Shown here: positions 27,676 to 37,028 of the stretch, piece by piece | Numbering within the stretch: the stretch's first letter is position 1 | Layout: every line of letters begins with the position of its first letter | From: an uncultured Lachnospiraceae bacterium | Lineage (GTDB): Bacteria; Bacillota; Clostridia; Lachnospirales; Lachnospiraceae | DNA: 64,000 nucleotides | Reading direction: 5' to 3' | Assembly: GCA_910577675.1 (NCBI GenBank) | Contig: CAJTOR010000001.1 | Span: forward strand, 157,515 to 221,514 | Translations under genes and position numbers: made by a program | The notes under the pieces: model-generated | What the model saw: only the letters and a program-made list of their open reading frames with translations | Told to the model about the DNA's origin: nothing | Database searches by the model: none

Positions 27676-28152
27676 TTATTCTTCCGGACGGTTATCGTGC
27701 AATTCCCCCTCCACCTTCTCCACATACAAAATCCCCAGAAGATGGTCGATCTCATGGCACATCGCGCGCGCGAGCAGCTCAGTCCCCTCAAGTTCCACCG
27801 GCTGCATATTGCGGTCGAGTGCCTTCACCTTCACATAGTTCGGGCGTGTGACCTTCCCCGCCTTTCCCGGCACGCTAAGACAGCCCTCATCCCCCGTCTG
27901 CTCCCCCGATGTTTCTATAATCTCCGGGTTTATCAGCACGATTGGCTGGTCTGCCCCCTCCGACACATCAATAACAACAAGCTGTTTTAAAATGCCCACC
28001 TGCGGCGCTGCAAGACCGACACCGTCCGCATCGTACATGGTTTCCAACATGTCATCGATCAATGTTTCAAGGCGCGGGGTCATCTCCGAAATCTCCTTTG
28101 TCTGTTTTGTTAGGATACTGTCCCCGATTTTCCTGATTTTACGAATTGCCAT
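27676..28152 (-). CDS. def: peptide deformylase
   Basis: Metalloenzyme removing the formyl group from nascent proteins. The 158 residues carry all three motifs: GVGLAAPQ (44-51), EGCLS (89-93, metal Cys) and HEIDH (133-137, metal His and catalytic Glu). The start at 28152 (MAIRKIRKIGD) has GGAGG six bases upstream; the ATG at 28158 directly abuts it and is less likely. Confidence 0.97.
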   Translation of the reverse strand: MAIRKIRKIGDSILTKQTKEISEMTPRLETLIDDMLETMYDADGVGLAAPQVGILKQLVVIDVSEGADQPIVLINPEIIETSGEQTGDEGCLSVPGKAGKVTRPNYVKVKALDRNMQPVELEGTELLARAMCHEIDHLLGILYVEKVEGELHDNRPEE

Positions 28153-28174
28153 TTTCATCCTCCCTTTTCACACA

Positions 28175-30445
28175 TCAATACCCGGATACCGGGTCAAAAT
28201 CAAACTGTATGTTTACATTTTTAAAATGTTCCGAGTATAATATATAACCTTCCAGAAAATTTTTCAAGGCTGTAAGCCAAGAATAATCCGTTTCTTTAAA
28301 ATATACCATCCTGCGGTACAGATCATTTGCCTTCGCAAGAGAAGCCGGGGCTGGACCTACCACCGTGGTGCAAAGCCCGTTTTCTTTAATAAACTCACCG
28401 GCAGCCCCCGCTATAAGCTGCGCCGCGCTATCCGCGCGCGCCTCCTTTACAGAAAGGATAAGAACCACCATCACATGGGATACCGGCGGGTAGGAAAGCG
28501 CCCTGCGGTACGCCATCTCCTGCCGGAAAAATCCCTCGTAATCCGCTTCAGCAGCGGATTTTATCGCATAATGGTCAGGCTGGTAGGTCTGTATAACCAC
28601 CTCGCCCAAAAGCCTGCCCCTCCCTGCGCGGCCCGCCGCCTGCGCGAGCAAATCAAAAGTACGCTCCGCCGCCTGGTAATCCCCTGAATTAAGCGACAGG
28701 TCAGCCGCCAGTATCCCAACCAACGTCACATTCGGGAAATCATGCCCCTTTACAATCATCTGCGTGCCGACTAAAATGTCTGCCTCCCCGCGCGAAAACG
28801 AGGATAGTATCTCGCTGTAACTTTCCTTCTTCTTTGTCGTATCCGCATCCATGCGAAGCACCCTTGCTTCCGGGAAGATTTTCTTAACCCCCTCCTCAAT
28901 CTTCTGCGTCCCCGTACCGAATCCCGCTATGTACTTTGAGCCGCACGAAGGGCAGGTTGCGGGCTTTTTCCTGCGCTCGCCACAGTAATGGCAAACGAGC
29001 GTCCCGTTATCGTGCTCCGTCATCGAAATATCACAGTGAGGACATTTCATCACATGCCCGCAGGAGCGGCAGGAAACAAACCCCGCATAGCCGCGGCGGT
29101 TTAAAAAAAGCATGGTCTGCTGCCCGCTTAAAAGCCGTTTTCTCATCTTCTCCTGAAGGGCGCGGGAAAAAATCATCCTGTTCCCCGCCGCAAGTTCCTC
29201 CCTCAAATCAACCACCGAAACGGTCGGCATCAGGGCACCTGGCACCGCCCGCTCTTTCAATGTAAAAAGGGTAAATTCCCCCCGCATTGCGCTCTCGTAA
29301 GCCCAGAGTGACGGGGTTGCGGAACCTAATATCACCGATGCACCAGAAAGCCTCGCGCGCTCGATCGCCACCTCCCTCGCATGGTATTTGGGCGGCATCT
29401 CACTTTTATAGCTTGCCTCGTGCTCCTCATCAAGGATAATCAGCCCGAGTCTTTCAAACGGCGTAAAAAGCGCGGAGCGCGGACCGATTATGATATCGAT
29501 CTCCCCGTTCTTTGCCCTGAGGCTCTGGTCGTAGCGCTCCCCCGCAGACATGCGGGAGTGCAAAACGGAAACCCTGTCACCGAAGCGCCGGTAAAAGCGA
29601 AGCAGGGTCTGGTAGGTCAGTGCAATCTCCGGAATCAGCATTATAACCTGCCTGCCCGCGCGCACCACCTCCTCGATCACCGAGAGATACACCTCTGTTT
29701 TTCCGCTGCCGGTCACCCCGTGAACCAGGTAGGTTTTATGCACCCCCGCCGACAGATCCGCGGCAATCCTGTCATGTATTTTTTGCTGGCTGGCATTTAG
29801 CGGGGGTAAGGGTTTAAGGCTTTTTTCCTCCCCTTCCCCCTCATTAAGTTTTAGCAGGCTGGTCAAAGGATTTCTGTAGCTCTCCTTAACCAGAACCTTA
29901 ACGATCCCTTCCCGCACCAGTGCCTGCACGGTGGGGGATGAAATCGAAAGTTCCCCCGTCACCGTTTCCCACAAAAGTTCCCCGTCAGAAATCAGCCTGC
30001 GCAGAAGCCTCTCCCTGGCTGCATACCCCCGGCGCACCGCCTTTTCTAAAGCATCTTTAAGCACATCCATCCCTGCATCTGACACCAGTGTCTTTTTCTC
30101 CACCCGGCGCACCGCCTGTTTAACCGGGAGCACCGTGTGAAGAGCATCGTTCATGGTCGCCCCGAAATTTTCCCGGATAAAATAGGCAAGCGCAATCATC
30201 TGGCTCTCGATAACCTGCCCTTTCTCCTTCACCGCTGTAATCGGCTTTATGCGCTCCACGGCAATTTTAGGTTCCCCGGAAATCCCGACAATATACCCCT
30301 CCCGCTTCGCGGTACCGAACGGTATTATCACCGGCGCACCCATAACCGCCACCGAAAGCAGTTGTTCCGGGATACTGTACTGATACGTCTTATCAAGCTG
30401 ACCGCTCGATATATCCACAATCACATCCGCGTACATGTCACCCAT
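28175..30445 (-). CDS. priA: primosomal replication restart helicase PriA
   Basis: 3'-5' DNA helicase that reloads the replisome at stalled forks. The 756 residues have the N-terminal 3'-DNA-binding domain (YADVIVDISSGQLDKTYQYSIP) and Walker A VTGSGKTEVYL. DEEHEASYK, GSATPSLWAYE and a zinc-binding insertion (CRSCGHVMKCPHCD, CHYCGERRKKPATCPSCG) follow, then motifs V/VI (GTQMIVKGHDFPNVTLVGI, QAAGRAGRGRLLG). Six bp after murF; the RBS is weak, suggesting coupling. Confidence 0.97.
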   Translation of the reverse strand: MGDMYADVIVDISSGQLDKTYQYSIPEQLLSVAVMGAPVIIPFGTAKREGYIVGISGEPKIAVERIKPITAVKEKGQVIESQMIALAYFIRENFGATMNDALHTVLPVKQAVRRVEKKTLVSDAGMDVLKDALEKAVRRGYAARERLLRRLISDGELLWETVTGELSISSPTVQALVREGIVKVLVKESYRNPLTSLLKLNEGEGEEKSLKPLPPLNASQQKIHDRIAADLSAGVHKTYLVHGVTGSGKTEVYLSVIEEVVRAGRQVIMLIPEIALTYQTLLRFYRRFGDRVSVLHSRMSAGERYDQSLRAKNGEIDIIIGPRSALFTPFERLGLIILDEEHEASYKSEMPPKYHAREVAIERARLSGASVILGSATPSLWAYESAMRGEFTLFTLKERAVPGALMPTVSVVDLREELAAGNRMIFSRALQEKMRKRLLSGQQTMLFLNRRGYAGFVSCRSCGHVMKCPHCDISMTEHDNGTLVCHYCGERRKKPATCPSCGSKYIAGFGTGTQKIEEGVKKIFPEARVLRMDADTTKKKESYSEILSSFSRGEADILVGTQMIVKGHDFPNVTLVGILAADLSLNSGDYQAAERTFDLLAQAAGRAGRGRLLGEVVIQTYQPDHYAIKSAAEADYEGFFRQEMAYRRALSYPPVSHVMVVLILSVKEARADSAAQLIAGAAGEFIKENGLCTTVVGPAPASLAKANDLYRRMVYFKETDYSWLTALKNFLEGYILYSEHFKNVNIQFDFDPVSGY

Positions 30446-30451
30446 GTCTTT

Positions 30452-32008
30452 TCACATTAATCCTTCCACTAGTTCCTCGAGCTTCATGCCGCGCGACCCC
30501 TTAAAAAGGACTGCATCCCCCTCTTTTAGAAAGTCCTTTAAAAAGGCGAGAGCCGATGCATTGTCCTCAAAATATGAGCCCTCCATCCCATAGCTCATAC
30601 GAACCATCCTGGCACCTGGTCTGGCATTAGAAAGACTTACCACAGGACCGTTTTCGCGGGAAGCCCTCCCGAGATAAAATTTTGCATCCCTGCCCACCGC
30701 CACAACATAATCCACACGCTGCCGCACTAGGTAATCCCCGAGCATCGAATGGCAGACCGAGGAGATATCCCCAAGTTCCAACATATCCCCAAGCACCGCG
30801 ATATGGCGCTTTGCCTTTATCATCATCAGACCGTCAATCCCGCCCATCATCGAGTCCGGGCACGCATTGTAGGTATCATCAATCAAAATCTTCCCGCCCA
30901 CCTCAATCTTCCTGCCCCGCATTTCGCCCGCCTGATATTTCAAAAGCCCTTCTGCCGCCCTCTCCGGGTCAATACCGTAATGCGCCGCCACCGAAAGTGC
31001 TGCTAAGGCGTTCTGGACATTATGTTTGCCCGTCACGGCAAGATGCGCGGTAAGATTGCCCTGACGCTGCGGGCAGGAAAACCGGAAATCCATCCCGCCA
31101 TCAGAAGGTCCTGCGATGCGCGAGCGGTAATCGCACCCCGCCTTCGTCCCGTAAGTTACGATGCGGATGTGTGGAAAGCGCTTTGCCGTGGCAACATCCA
31201 TAAGCACTCCGTGTACCAAAACACCGCCGTCCTCCTCCTCATACTCATTTTCGCCCTCCGCGCAAACCTCTTTCCACGCGTCCGCCACTTCCCTTAATAA
31301 ATCATCGTCCCCGTTTACAAACAGCACACCGCCATCCGGGAATTCATTGATAATATTCAGTTTCTCCCGGAGGATATTTTCGTACGTGCCAAGCTGCTCG
31401 ATATGGGAAACCCCGATATTGGTTATCACCGCACATTCCGGGCGCGCCACACGCACAATCCTTGCCATCTCGCCGGGCATACTCATCCCCATCTCAATCA
31501 CCGCCATCTCATGCTTATCTGAAAGGCGGCACATCATGCGCGGCAGACCAACCTGGCTGTTCATGTTCCCCTCTGTTTTCAGGGTACAAAATCCGGTGGA
31601 CAGCGCCATCGCGACCATCTCCTTTGTAGTGGTCTTGCCGACACTGCCGGTCACACCAACCACTGGAATCCCAAAATTCCCCCGAACATGCGCCCCAAAG
31701 CGCTGCAACGCCTCCACATTCGGATTTTTCTCGCCCGGTATATCGATATATACGACCGCCATATCATCCGCCTTTAACGACTCTGCGACCTCCCTGCGGC
31801 ATGTAAAAGTCGCCCTCATACCGTGCGCCCCGGCATCTTTGATAAAATCATGCGCATCCACATGTTCCCCGATCACCGGCACGAACATGGTTGCCGCATC
31901 CCCCACCCTGGAATCCGTCGAAAATTCTGTTATTTTAATCCCGCCATCCCCAGCAATCAGTTCCCCACCTACGATCTCTGCAATTTCGCTTACAGTGTAC
32001 TCTCTCAT
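30452..32008 (-). CDS. murF: UDP-N-acetylmuramoyl-tripeptide-D-alanyl-D-alanine ligase MurF
   Basis: Last cytoplasmic peptidoglycan precursor step: adds D-Ala-D-Ala to UDP-MurNAc-tripeptide. The 518 residues show the MurE/F N-terminal fold (FSTDSRVGDAATMFVPVIGEHVDAHDFI), P-loop GVTGSVGKTTTKEMVA, MNSQVGLPRMM, AVIEMGMSMPGEMARI, ITNIGVSHIEQLGT and LIDDTYNACPDSMMGGID. A Glu/Asp-rich loop (GENEYEEEDGG) lies near residue 255. The ATG at 32008 has AAGGAAGGGG upstream. It stands at the head of the long translation/quality-control operon, about 16 kb from the dcw cluster. Confidence 0.95.
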   Translation of the reverse strand: MREYTVSEIAEIVGGELIAGDGGIKITEFSTDSRVGDAATMFVPVIGEHVDAHDFIKDAGAHGMRATFTCRREVAESLKADDMAVVYIDIPGEKNPNVEALQRFGAHVRGNFGIPVVGVTGSVGKTTTKEMVAMALSTGFCTLKTEGNMNSQVGLPRMMCRLSDKHEMAVIEMGMSMPGEMARIVRVARPECAVITNIGVSHIEQLGTYENILREKLNIINEFPDGGVLFVNGDDDLLREVADAWKEVCAEGENEYEEEDGGVLVHGVLMDVATAKRFPHIRIVTYGTKAGCDYRSRIAGPSDGGMDFRFSCPQRQGNLTAHLAVTGKHNVQNALAALSVAAHYGIDPERAAEGLLKYQAGEMRGRKIEVGGKILIDDTYNACPDSMMGGIDGLMMIKAKRHIAVLGDMLELGDISSVCHSMLGDYLVRQRVDYVVAVGRDAKFYLGRASRENGPVVSLSNARPGARMVRMSYGMEGSYFEDNASALAFLKDFLKEGDAVLFKGSRGMKLEELVEGLM

Positions 32009-32042
32009 CACAAACCCCTTCCTTAATTGCCATAATGCTGTA

Positions 32043-32071
32043 ATTATACTACATCTCCCGCAAAATGGGAA
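32043..32071 (-). promoter_or_regulatory. promoter of the murF operon
   Basis: TTCCCA (32066-32071), 17-bp spacer, perfect TATAAT (32043-32048) on the minus strand, 34 bp before the murF ATG. Confidence 0.6.
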
Positions 32072-32576
32072 CTGTTTTTTTCCATATCCACCGCATAATA
32101 AAAACTATGCATTAATAAATCAAATCATATTAATATATACAATTACATTCAATCATATTTTAATTATTTTCACACCTGCAAATAACATCCTAATAATATA
32201 CATCGCTAATATTACAATAGATAACAGTCAAAGGAAATTATTTCCCTGTGCTGTTCCTGCATATCAGATGGTGCTTATCCCCCACATACCACAATTGATA
32301 GGTTAAAAATCCCAGTCTTTTGCATTTTAAACAAAAGGAACCTGTTTTTGCGCGCAGTGTCCTTACCGGATCTACCGCGGAAACATATATTCGGATATTT
32401 ATCTGGAAAAATATTAGATAACCGGAGAAATTCCCCTATCCGCCAAATGGCACCGGAACAAAGATAAAATGCTTAAAAGAATCCGTGAAATTTTTGTTCT
32501 GCAATCCGTGCGGCTAAACCGCGCCGCCCTTTACCGGGCAGCGCACATAATTTCGCCGCTGACATAAACTTTTAAT
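32072..32576. other. 505-bp intergenic region without a supported gene
   Basis: The murF-proximal half is very AT-rich (32085-32220). Near the permease stop, 32521-32544 can form a 9-bp stem (GCGCCGCCC with GGGCAGCGC, one G-U pair, six-base loop). It could end the permease transcript, although no T-run follows. A 32-codon + strand frame near 32470 has nothing to support it. Confidence 0.5.
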
Positions 32577-33995
32577 TTAATGGGTAACAAAGAACATTAC
32601 TGCAAACAAAACACCTATCACCCATGTCCCGACATTTATTTCCTTTGCCTTGCCCGTAAAAAGTTTTAGGAAAATATAGGAAATCAAGCCAAACGCAATC
32701 CCGTAACTGATATTGTAAGTAAAAGGCATAAAAGAAATGGTTAAAAATGCCGGAAGTGCGATGGCAGGATCATTCCACTCAATCTTCAAAACCGCCCCCA
32801 TCATCAGGACACCCACAAAAATCAGCACGGCAGCAGTGGCACAGCCCGGGATCAGCGAAGCGACCGGACTTAAAAACATGGCGATAAAGAACATCCCTGC
32901 CGTAACCATAGCGGAAAGCCCCGTCCGCCCACCTTCCGCAATACCGGAGGATGCCTCCACGAATGTCGTGACGGTGGAAGTACCGCAGACCGAACCGCAG
33001 ACGGTTGCAATCGCATCGGAAAGCATCGCTTTCTCAAAGTTTGGAACCTCACCCTTCTCGGTCAGCATATTGCCGCGGGAGCAGGCACCAAACAGTGTGC
33101 CGAGGGTATCAAACATATCCACAAGGCAGAATGCAAGCGCGGTGGTGATTAAAAGGATAACAAGCGAGGCTGTGCTGTGGTTATCAAGGTAGCCGGAAAA
33201 ATCAACCCCCTGCGTGAACACTTTTCCGAGCGCAATCTCACCGAAATCCTTAAATGCGGCAAAAGGGTTAAAATTGAACTTGTCGCCAAAACCCACATAA
33301 AAATCCTTTACGGTAAAACCGAGGATATAATAGACAACCGTGCTCCCAAGCATTCCCCAGAACACTGCCCCCTTTACTTTTTTTGCGGAGAGGGCGGCAA
33401 TTGCAATCAGGGCAAATATCGTGACAAGCAAAGGCATAATGGTCGCCCAGGTTGCCGAGCCGTTAAATACATTGAACGATACCAGGGTCACACAGGTGGA
33501 GCTGTTCTGCACGACAATCCCCGCATTCTGAAGCCCCAAAAATGCGATGAACAAACCGATGCCCGCCGGTATCGCCATGCGCACACAAGCCGGTATCGCG
33601 TCAAAAATCTTTTTTCGCACGCCGGTCAGAGTCAGCGCAATAAACAACACACCGTCAAAAAGCACAAGCAAAAGGCCATTCGCATAGGTAAGCCCGAACC
33701 CGAAGCACACGGTGTAGACAAAAAACGCATTCAGCCCCATACCGGAAGCCTGCGCAAGCGGGAGATTGGCAAGCAGCCCAATCAAAAGAGTCCCCGCGAC
33801 CGCGGAAATCGCTGTGGCGATGTAGACTGCATTGTACATCCGATCACCTGTCACACCGTTCATTTCCGCTAAATCGGAGAACATTCCCGAGTTAACCATA
33901 AGGATGTACGCCATCGCCATAAAGGTGGTCAAACCTGCCAAAACCTCCGTTTTGACCGTGGAACCCTTTTCTTTCACCTGAAAATACTTTTCCAT
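32577..33995 (-). CDS. purine (adenine/guanine/hypoxanthine) permease, AzgA-type NCS2
   Basis: Proton-coupled nucleobase importer in the membrane. The 472 residues (start 33995, MEKYFQVKEKGS, AGAGG nine bases upstream) form about 12-14 helices. AzgA-subfamily motifs are KTEVLAGLTTFMAMAYILMVNSGMF, QASGMGLNAFFVYTVC, LVDMFDTLGTLFGAC, STVTTFVEASSGIAEGGRTGL and SFMPFTYNISYGIAFGLISY. The gene is single-cistron with its own promoter and a palindrome over the -10. No purine riboswitch aptamer was recognised in the leader, so control by a protein repressor is more likely. Confidence 0.92.
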   Translation of the reverse strand: MEKYFQVKEKGSTVKTEVLAGLTTFMAMAYILMVNSGMFSDLAEMNGVTGDRMYNAVYIATAISAVAGTLLIGLLANLPLAQASGMGLNAFFVYTVCFGFGLTYANGLLLVLFDGVLFIALTLTGVRKKIFDAIPACVRMAIPAGIGLFIAFLGLQNAGIVVQNSSTCVTLVSFNVFNGSATWATIMPLLVTIFALIAIAALSAKKVKGAVFWGMLGSTVVYYILGFTVKDFYVGFGDKFNFNPFAAFKDFGEIALGKVFTQGVDFSGYLDNHSTASLVILLITTALAFCLVDMFDTLGTLFGACSRGNMLTEKGEVPNFEKAMLSDAIATVCGSVCGTSTVTTFVEASSGIAEGGRTGLSAMVTAGMFFIAMFLSPVASLIPGCATAAVLIFVGVLMMGAVLKIEWNDPAIALPAFLTISFMPFTYNISYGIAFGLISYIFLKLFTGKAKEINVGTWVIGVLFAVMFFVTH

Positions 33996-34097
33996 AAGGA
34001 ACAACCTCTTTCTGCGCCGTAAAGATATTTGGGGGCGTATATAAGGAAGCTTACGCCGCCCTGTTCCCACATGGACAGCGCGCTCATGCGGGATACC

Positions 34098-34146
34098 GTA
34101 TTTTTAAATACTTTATAAAAATACCATAAACCGCGCATAAAATCAA
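34098..34146 (-). promoter_or_regulatory. permease promoter with overlapping inverted repeat
   Basis: TTGATT (34141-34146), 17-bp spacer, TATTTT (34118-34123) on the minus strand. A perfect 9-bp inverted repeat, GTATTTTTA (34098-34106) with TAAAAATAC (34116-34124), covers the -10 and the start region: a candidate operator. A repressor is not identified in the window. Confidence 0.55.
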
Positions 34147-34190
34147 GTATCAGATAAGAAACGACAACATTATTCCCCCGACTTGGCAGG

Positions 34191-37028
34191 TCAGATTTCT
34201 AACTTAATTAATAAAAACCTTTCCTCATCCTCATTTAAAAATTCCCCATTCATCATCTTCATCGCAACTTCCCGCGGTTTTATGCACTTTGCTATTACGA
34301 ATGCCTTGTATTCCCCCTCAAGATTCTGCAAGGTATTAAGTGCTTCCCCGATTACCTGCCCTGAAATTTTCATCCCCTGCTGCCTTCTGTCGCAGATCCA
34401 GCCAAGCGCAAGCATACAGCATGTCAGTTCCTCCGCAGTAAGCCTCCTTGACCTTATCGCGTCACTAAGCGCCTTTACAATCCTCTCCTGCGCCTTTTCC
34501 GACAAAATATCCTGCCCGTCCTTTCTCAGCGCAACCCCCACGGCGTAAGCGCTGAACTGGATATTGCTCCCCATATTGTTCTGCACAAGTTTTACATCCT
34601 TCTCAAATTCCCCGCACAGCCATTCAAGATCCGTGCGCGTCTTCGCATGCACATACAGGCATGCCTGAAGATACCTTGTGGAAGTATGCAGGGCGGACAA
34701 TCTGCTAAGCTGCTCAAAATCAGCGCACATACTCAAAGTATACACAGCCTGGATATTTGTCGAAACCCTTGAACCCACCGCAACCATGCCATGCAGATCC
34801 GCGCTGATCTGGCTCATGCACGCGGCGGCAAGCCTCTGTTTTTTGCTTTCATCCCAATTTTTTCCAATTCTTCTGGCAATCACAAACAGGCGCTGCCTCG
34901 CCTCCTCGTTGGAAACACCTTTTAATGTATCGAGTAACGCATCTGGAAAATCTTCTTTGTTCCCTGCATTGCATATACTGCCCACGCACTCCGATATTCT
35001 TTTTGCAAGGCTGCTCTTTTCACTTTTTCCCCTGCATTTCTCATAGTTCTGGCACAGTTGCAGCAAATTATTAATCTCCGCTTTAGGATTGAGCTTCAAC
35101 CCGTCCGGCGGGACAAATTTTGTTCTGACCCTGCTCTTCTCCCCGTTATCGATCGCTATCTCCACATACCCCTGCTCAAGCTTCCATTTTCCCTTATCAT
35201 CCTTGCTCGTCCACGCCCTCATGGTAATAATTTTATTGTTCCCCATATGTACGACAAACGCCACAAAGGCTCCCTCCGGGTAGTTTTGCCGGAAAGATAT
35301 ATTTCCGGTCGCAATGGTACGGTATGTGCCGTCAATATTCTGATTTTTGATCGGCACGGCAATCCGGTTCTGCCCCCTCTCAATCCGAAAGCCGTACATA
35401 ACCGGCGAAGTGTACGGCAGTTCCGCGCCGGTCGGGATAATCATCTGGACAGCCCCGTTTTTAACCCCAAGGTACAAACTGTCATTAAGTATGCTGTTAC
35501 CCCACTGTATCGCCATATATGGCACATTTTTTTCTGGGGTGGACTCCTTCTTTTTCAGCGGGATTTTCTCCTTCTCACCCCCCGCAAAACTGTCCACCCA
35601 CTCCGGCGTATAGGATTCCTTCCCAACCATCCGCATATCATCTTTTATCTGTTCAAATTTATGCAGATAGTAATGGTATACGGCAGCCCCTCTTGCCACC
35701 GCCTGGTCGGGGTCTAAGGCAACAATCGGGTCAAACCCGAAAAACTCTTTCAGGCGCTCCGTCACCATATAAAATTTCGACATGCCGCCGTTGACAATAA
35801 CGGCATCCACCACAAGCTCCTCATCAGGAAGCTTCTCGGACGCTTTATGCAGGACATCGAGAATCGGGTAGATAATATTCCTGGTATTTTTGATGCTGTC
35901 CATCCGGCGGTAATCCGAAAATGACAGTTCCCTCCCCATAAATACGGACAGGATTTCCTCTACTTCCTCCTTGGTAAACGCATCGTCGTATGAGTAGCCA
36001 ATCCCCCCCATATTGCCGCCGATTGTCATCTCAATGTCCTCATCATCCTCGTCCCAGCCCGAATTATACTCCCCGCTGCACTGCTCATTTAAATCCAATT
36101 TCAGGTTTTCTGCATAAACTCTTAGCTGCGCCATAATCACTCTCTCCTCGCGGCGCAGTTTCGAAACAACTTCCGGATGGTTCTGATACTGTTTTATGTA
36201 CCGCCCGTACATCACCCTTGCAATTTCCTCGTCAAAATCATCACCGCCAAGCAGGGTATAACGGTTTGTTGCGATCTCATCAACCTTTAGCACATCGCCC
36301 GCTCCCTCGCGCCTTTTAATCTCGTGCATGGTAATATCGAGTGTCCCCCCGCCAAGATCAAAGACAAGGACTCGCTTTTTCCCTTTAAGGTCAAGAATAT
36401 GGTTTGATATCTCCCCGTTATGGATCTGGTTCATCAGGTCGTATATCACGGCGTTCGGCTCAGAAAGCAGAACCGGTCTCTCGCTCCCGTCCTTATTTTT
36501 TATCTTTATCCCGGCAAGCTCCGCCGCGTCCCTGGTAGCCTTGCACATAGCGGAATCAAAGTTTGCAGGGACGGTAATTACGGCATCCGTTATCTCGCAC
36601 CGGTAAACTTTCGATGCCTCCTTTAACAAATGCTTTAATATCCTGGCTGAAATCTCCGCCGGTGCCCGGTCGGGGATCTCCGGCGAAAGCCCCGATACCA
36701 TAGGGTTTCCCATCTGGCTTTTGATGGACTTTGCAACCAGGTGCGGGCGCAGGGGATACTGCATTTTCGCAAAGTCCCCCACCAGGGGTTCATAGCTCTT
36801 TTCCTGCCTGTAATAGACGCAGGAAGGAAGGGTTGGCTTCTTCATTTTTGTCAGTTTCACCTCGCCGGACACCGCATTATACATATCGGTTGCCCTGGCA
36901 ATTTCCACCACTTTGCTTACCGCGTCACCATTGGGTTTTTCATTGATTGTTGCGAGGACGGAATTTGTTGTTCCCAAATCGATGCCGACACATAAATCAT
37001 TGTGTTCAAATTCCCCTGAATATTCCAT
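34191..37028 (-). CDS. divergent Hsp70-family protein with helical C-terminal extension
   Basis: The 945-residue protein has an Hsp70 ATPase domain: GIDLGTTNSVLA (15-26), VITVPANF (150-157), FDLGGGTLDI (223-232) and VNGGMSKFY (412-420). An acidic, Gly-rich insertion lies at about 315-350 (SGWDEDDEDIEM). A beta-sandwich substrate-binding-like part follows (about 500-620: IPTGAELPYTSPVMYGF, QNRIAVPI), then about 300 residues of helical, repeat-like sequence replacing the DnaK lid. There is no EEVD-type or acidic tail. The ATG overlaps the stop of the GrpE-like gene (TAATG). It is the last gene of a three-gene operon. It is not housekeeping DnaK; client unknown. Confidence 0.85.
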   Translation of the reverse strand: MEYSGEFEHNDLCVGIDLGTTNSVLATINEKPNGDAVSKVVEIARATDMYNAVSGEVKLTKMKKPTLPSCVYYRQEKSYEPLVGDFAKMQYPLRPHLVAKSIKSQMGNPMVSGLSPEIPDRAPAEISARILKHLLKEASKVYRCEITDAVITVPANFDSAMCKATRDAAELAGIKIKNKDGSERPVLLSEPNAVIYDLMNQIHNGEISNHILDLKGKKRVLVFDLGGGTLDITMHEIKRREGAGDVLKVDEIATNRYTLLGGDDFDEEIARVMYGRYIKQYQNHPEVVSKLRREERVIMAQLRVYAENLKLDLNEQCSGEYNSGWDEDDEDIEMTIGGNMGGIGYSYDDAFTKEEVEEILSVFMGRELSFSDYRRMDSIKNTRNIIYPILDVLHKASEKLPDEELVVDAVIVNGGMSKFYMVTERLKEFFGFDPIVALDPDQAVARGAAVYHYYLHKFEQIKDDMRMVGKESYTPEWVDSFAGGEKEKIPLKKKESTPEKNVPYMAIQWGNSILNDSLYLGVKNGAVQMIIPTGAELPYTSPVMYGFRIERGQNRIAVPIKNQNIDGTYRTIATGNISFRQNYPEGAFVAFVVHMGNNKIITMRAWTSKDDKGKWKLEQGYVEIAIDNGEKSRVRTKFVPPDGLKLNPKAEINNLLQLCQNYEKCRGKSEKSSLAKRISECVGSICNAGNKEDFPDALLDTLKGVSNEEARQRLFVIARRIGKNWDESKKQRLAAACMSQISADLHGMVAVGSRVSTNIQAVYTLSMCADFEQLSRLSALHTSTRYLQACLYVHAKTRTDLEWLCGEFEKDVKLVQNNMGSNIQFSAYAVGVALRKDGQDILSEKAQERIVKALSDAIRSRRLTAEELTCCMLALGWICDRRQQGMKISGQVIGEALNTLQNLEGEYKAFVIAKCIKPREVAMKMMNGEFLNEDEERFLLIKLEI

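Noticed and set aside
31161..32306. 381-codon + strand open frame
   Set aside because: Antisense to murF for most of its length, and its end runs into AT-rich non-coding DNA; no RBS or family match.
32521..32544. REP-like or terminator stem below the permease
   Set aside because: Single copy in the window and no T-run; kept only as part of the gap description.
33177..33872. 231-codon + strand open frame
   Set aside because: Antisense to the permease; His/Arg/Gln-rich shadow composition.
33996..34140. Purine riboswitch in the permease leader
   Set aside because: The conserved aptamer core was looked for and not found; only a promoter and a palindrome are present.
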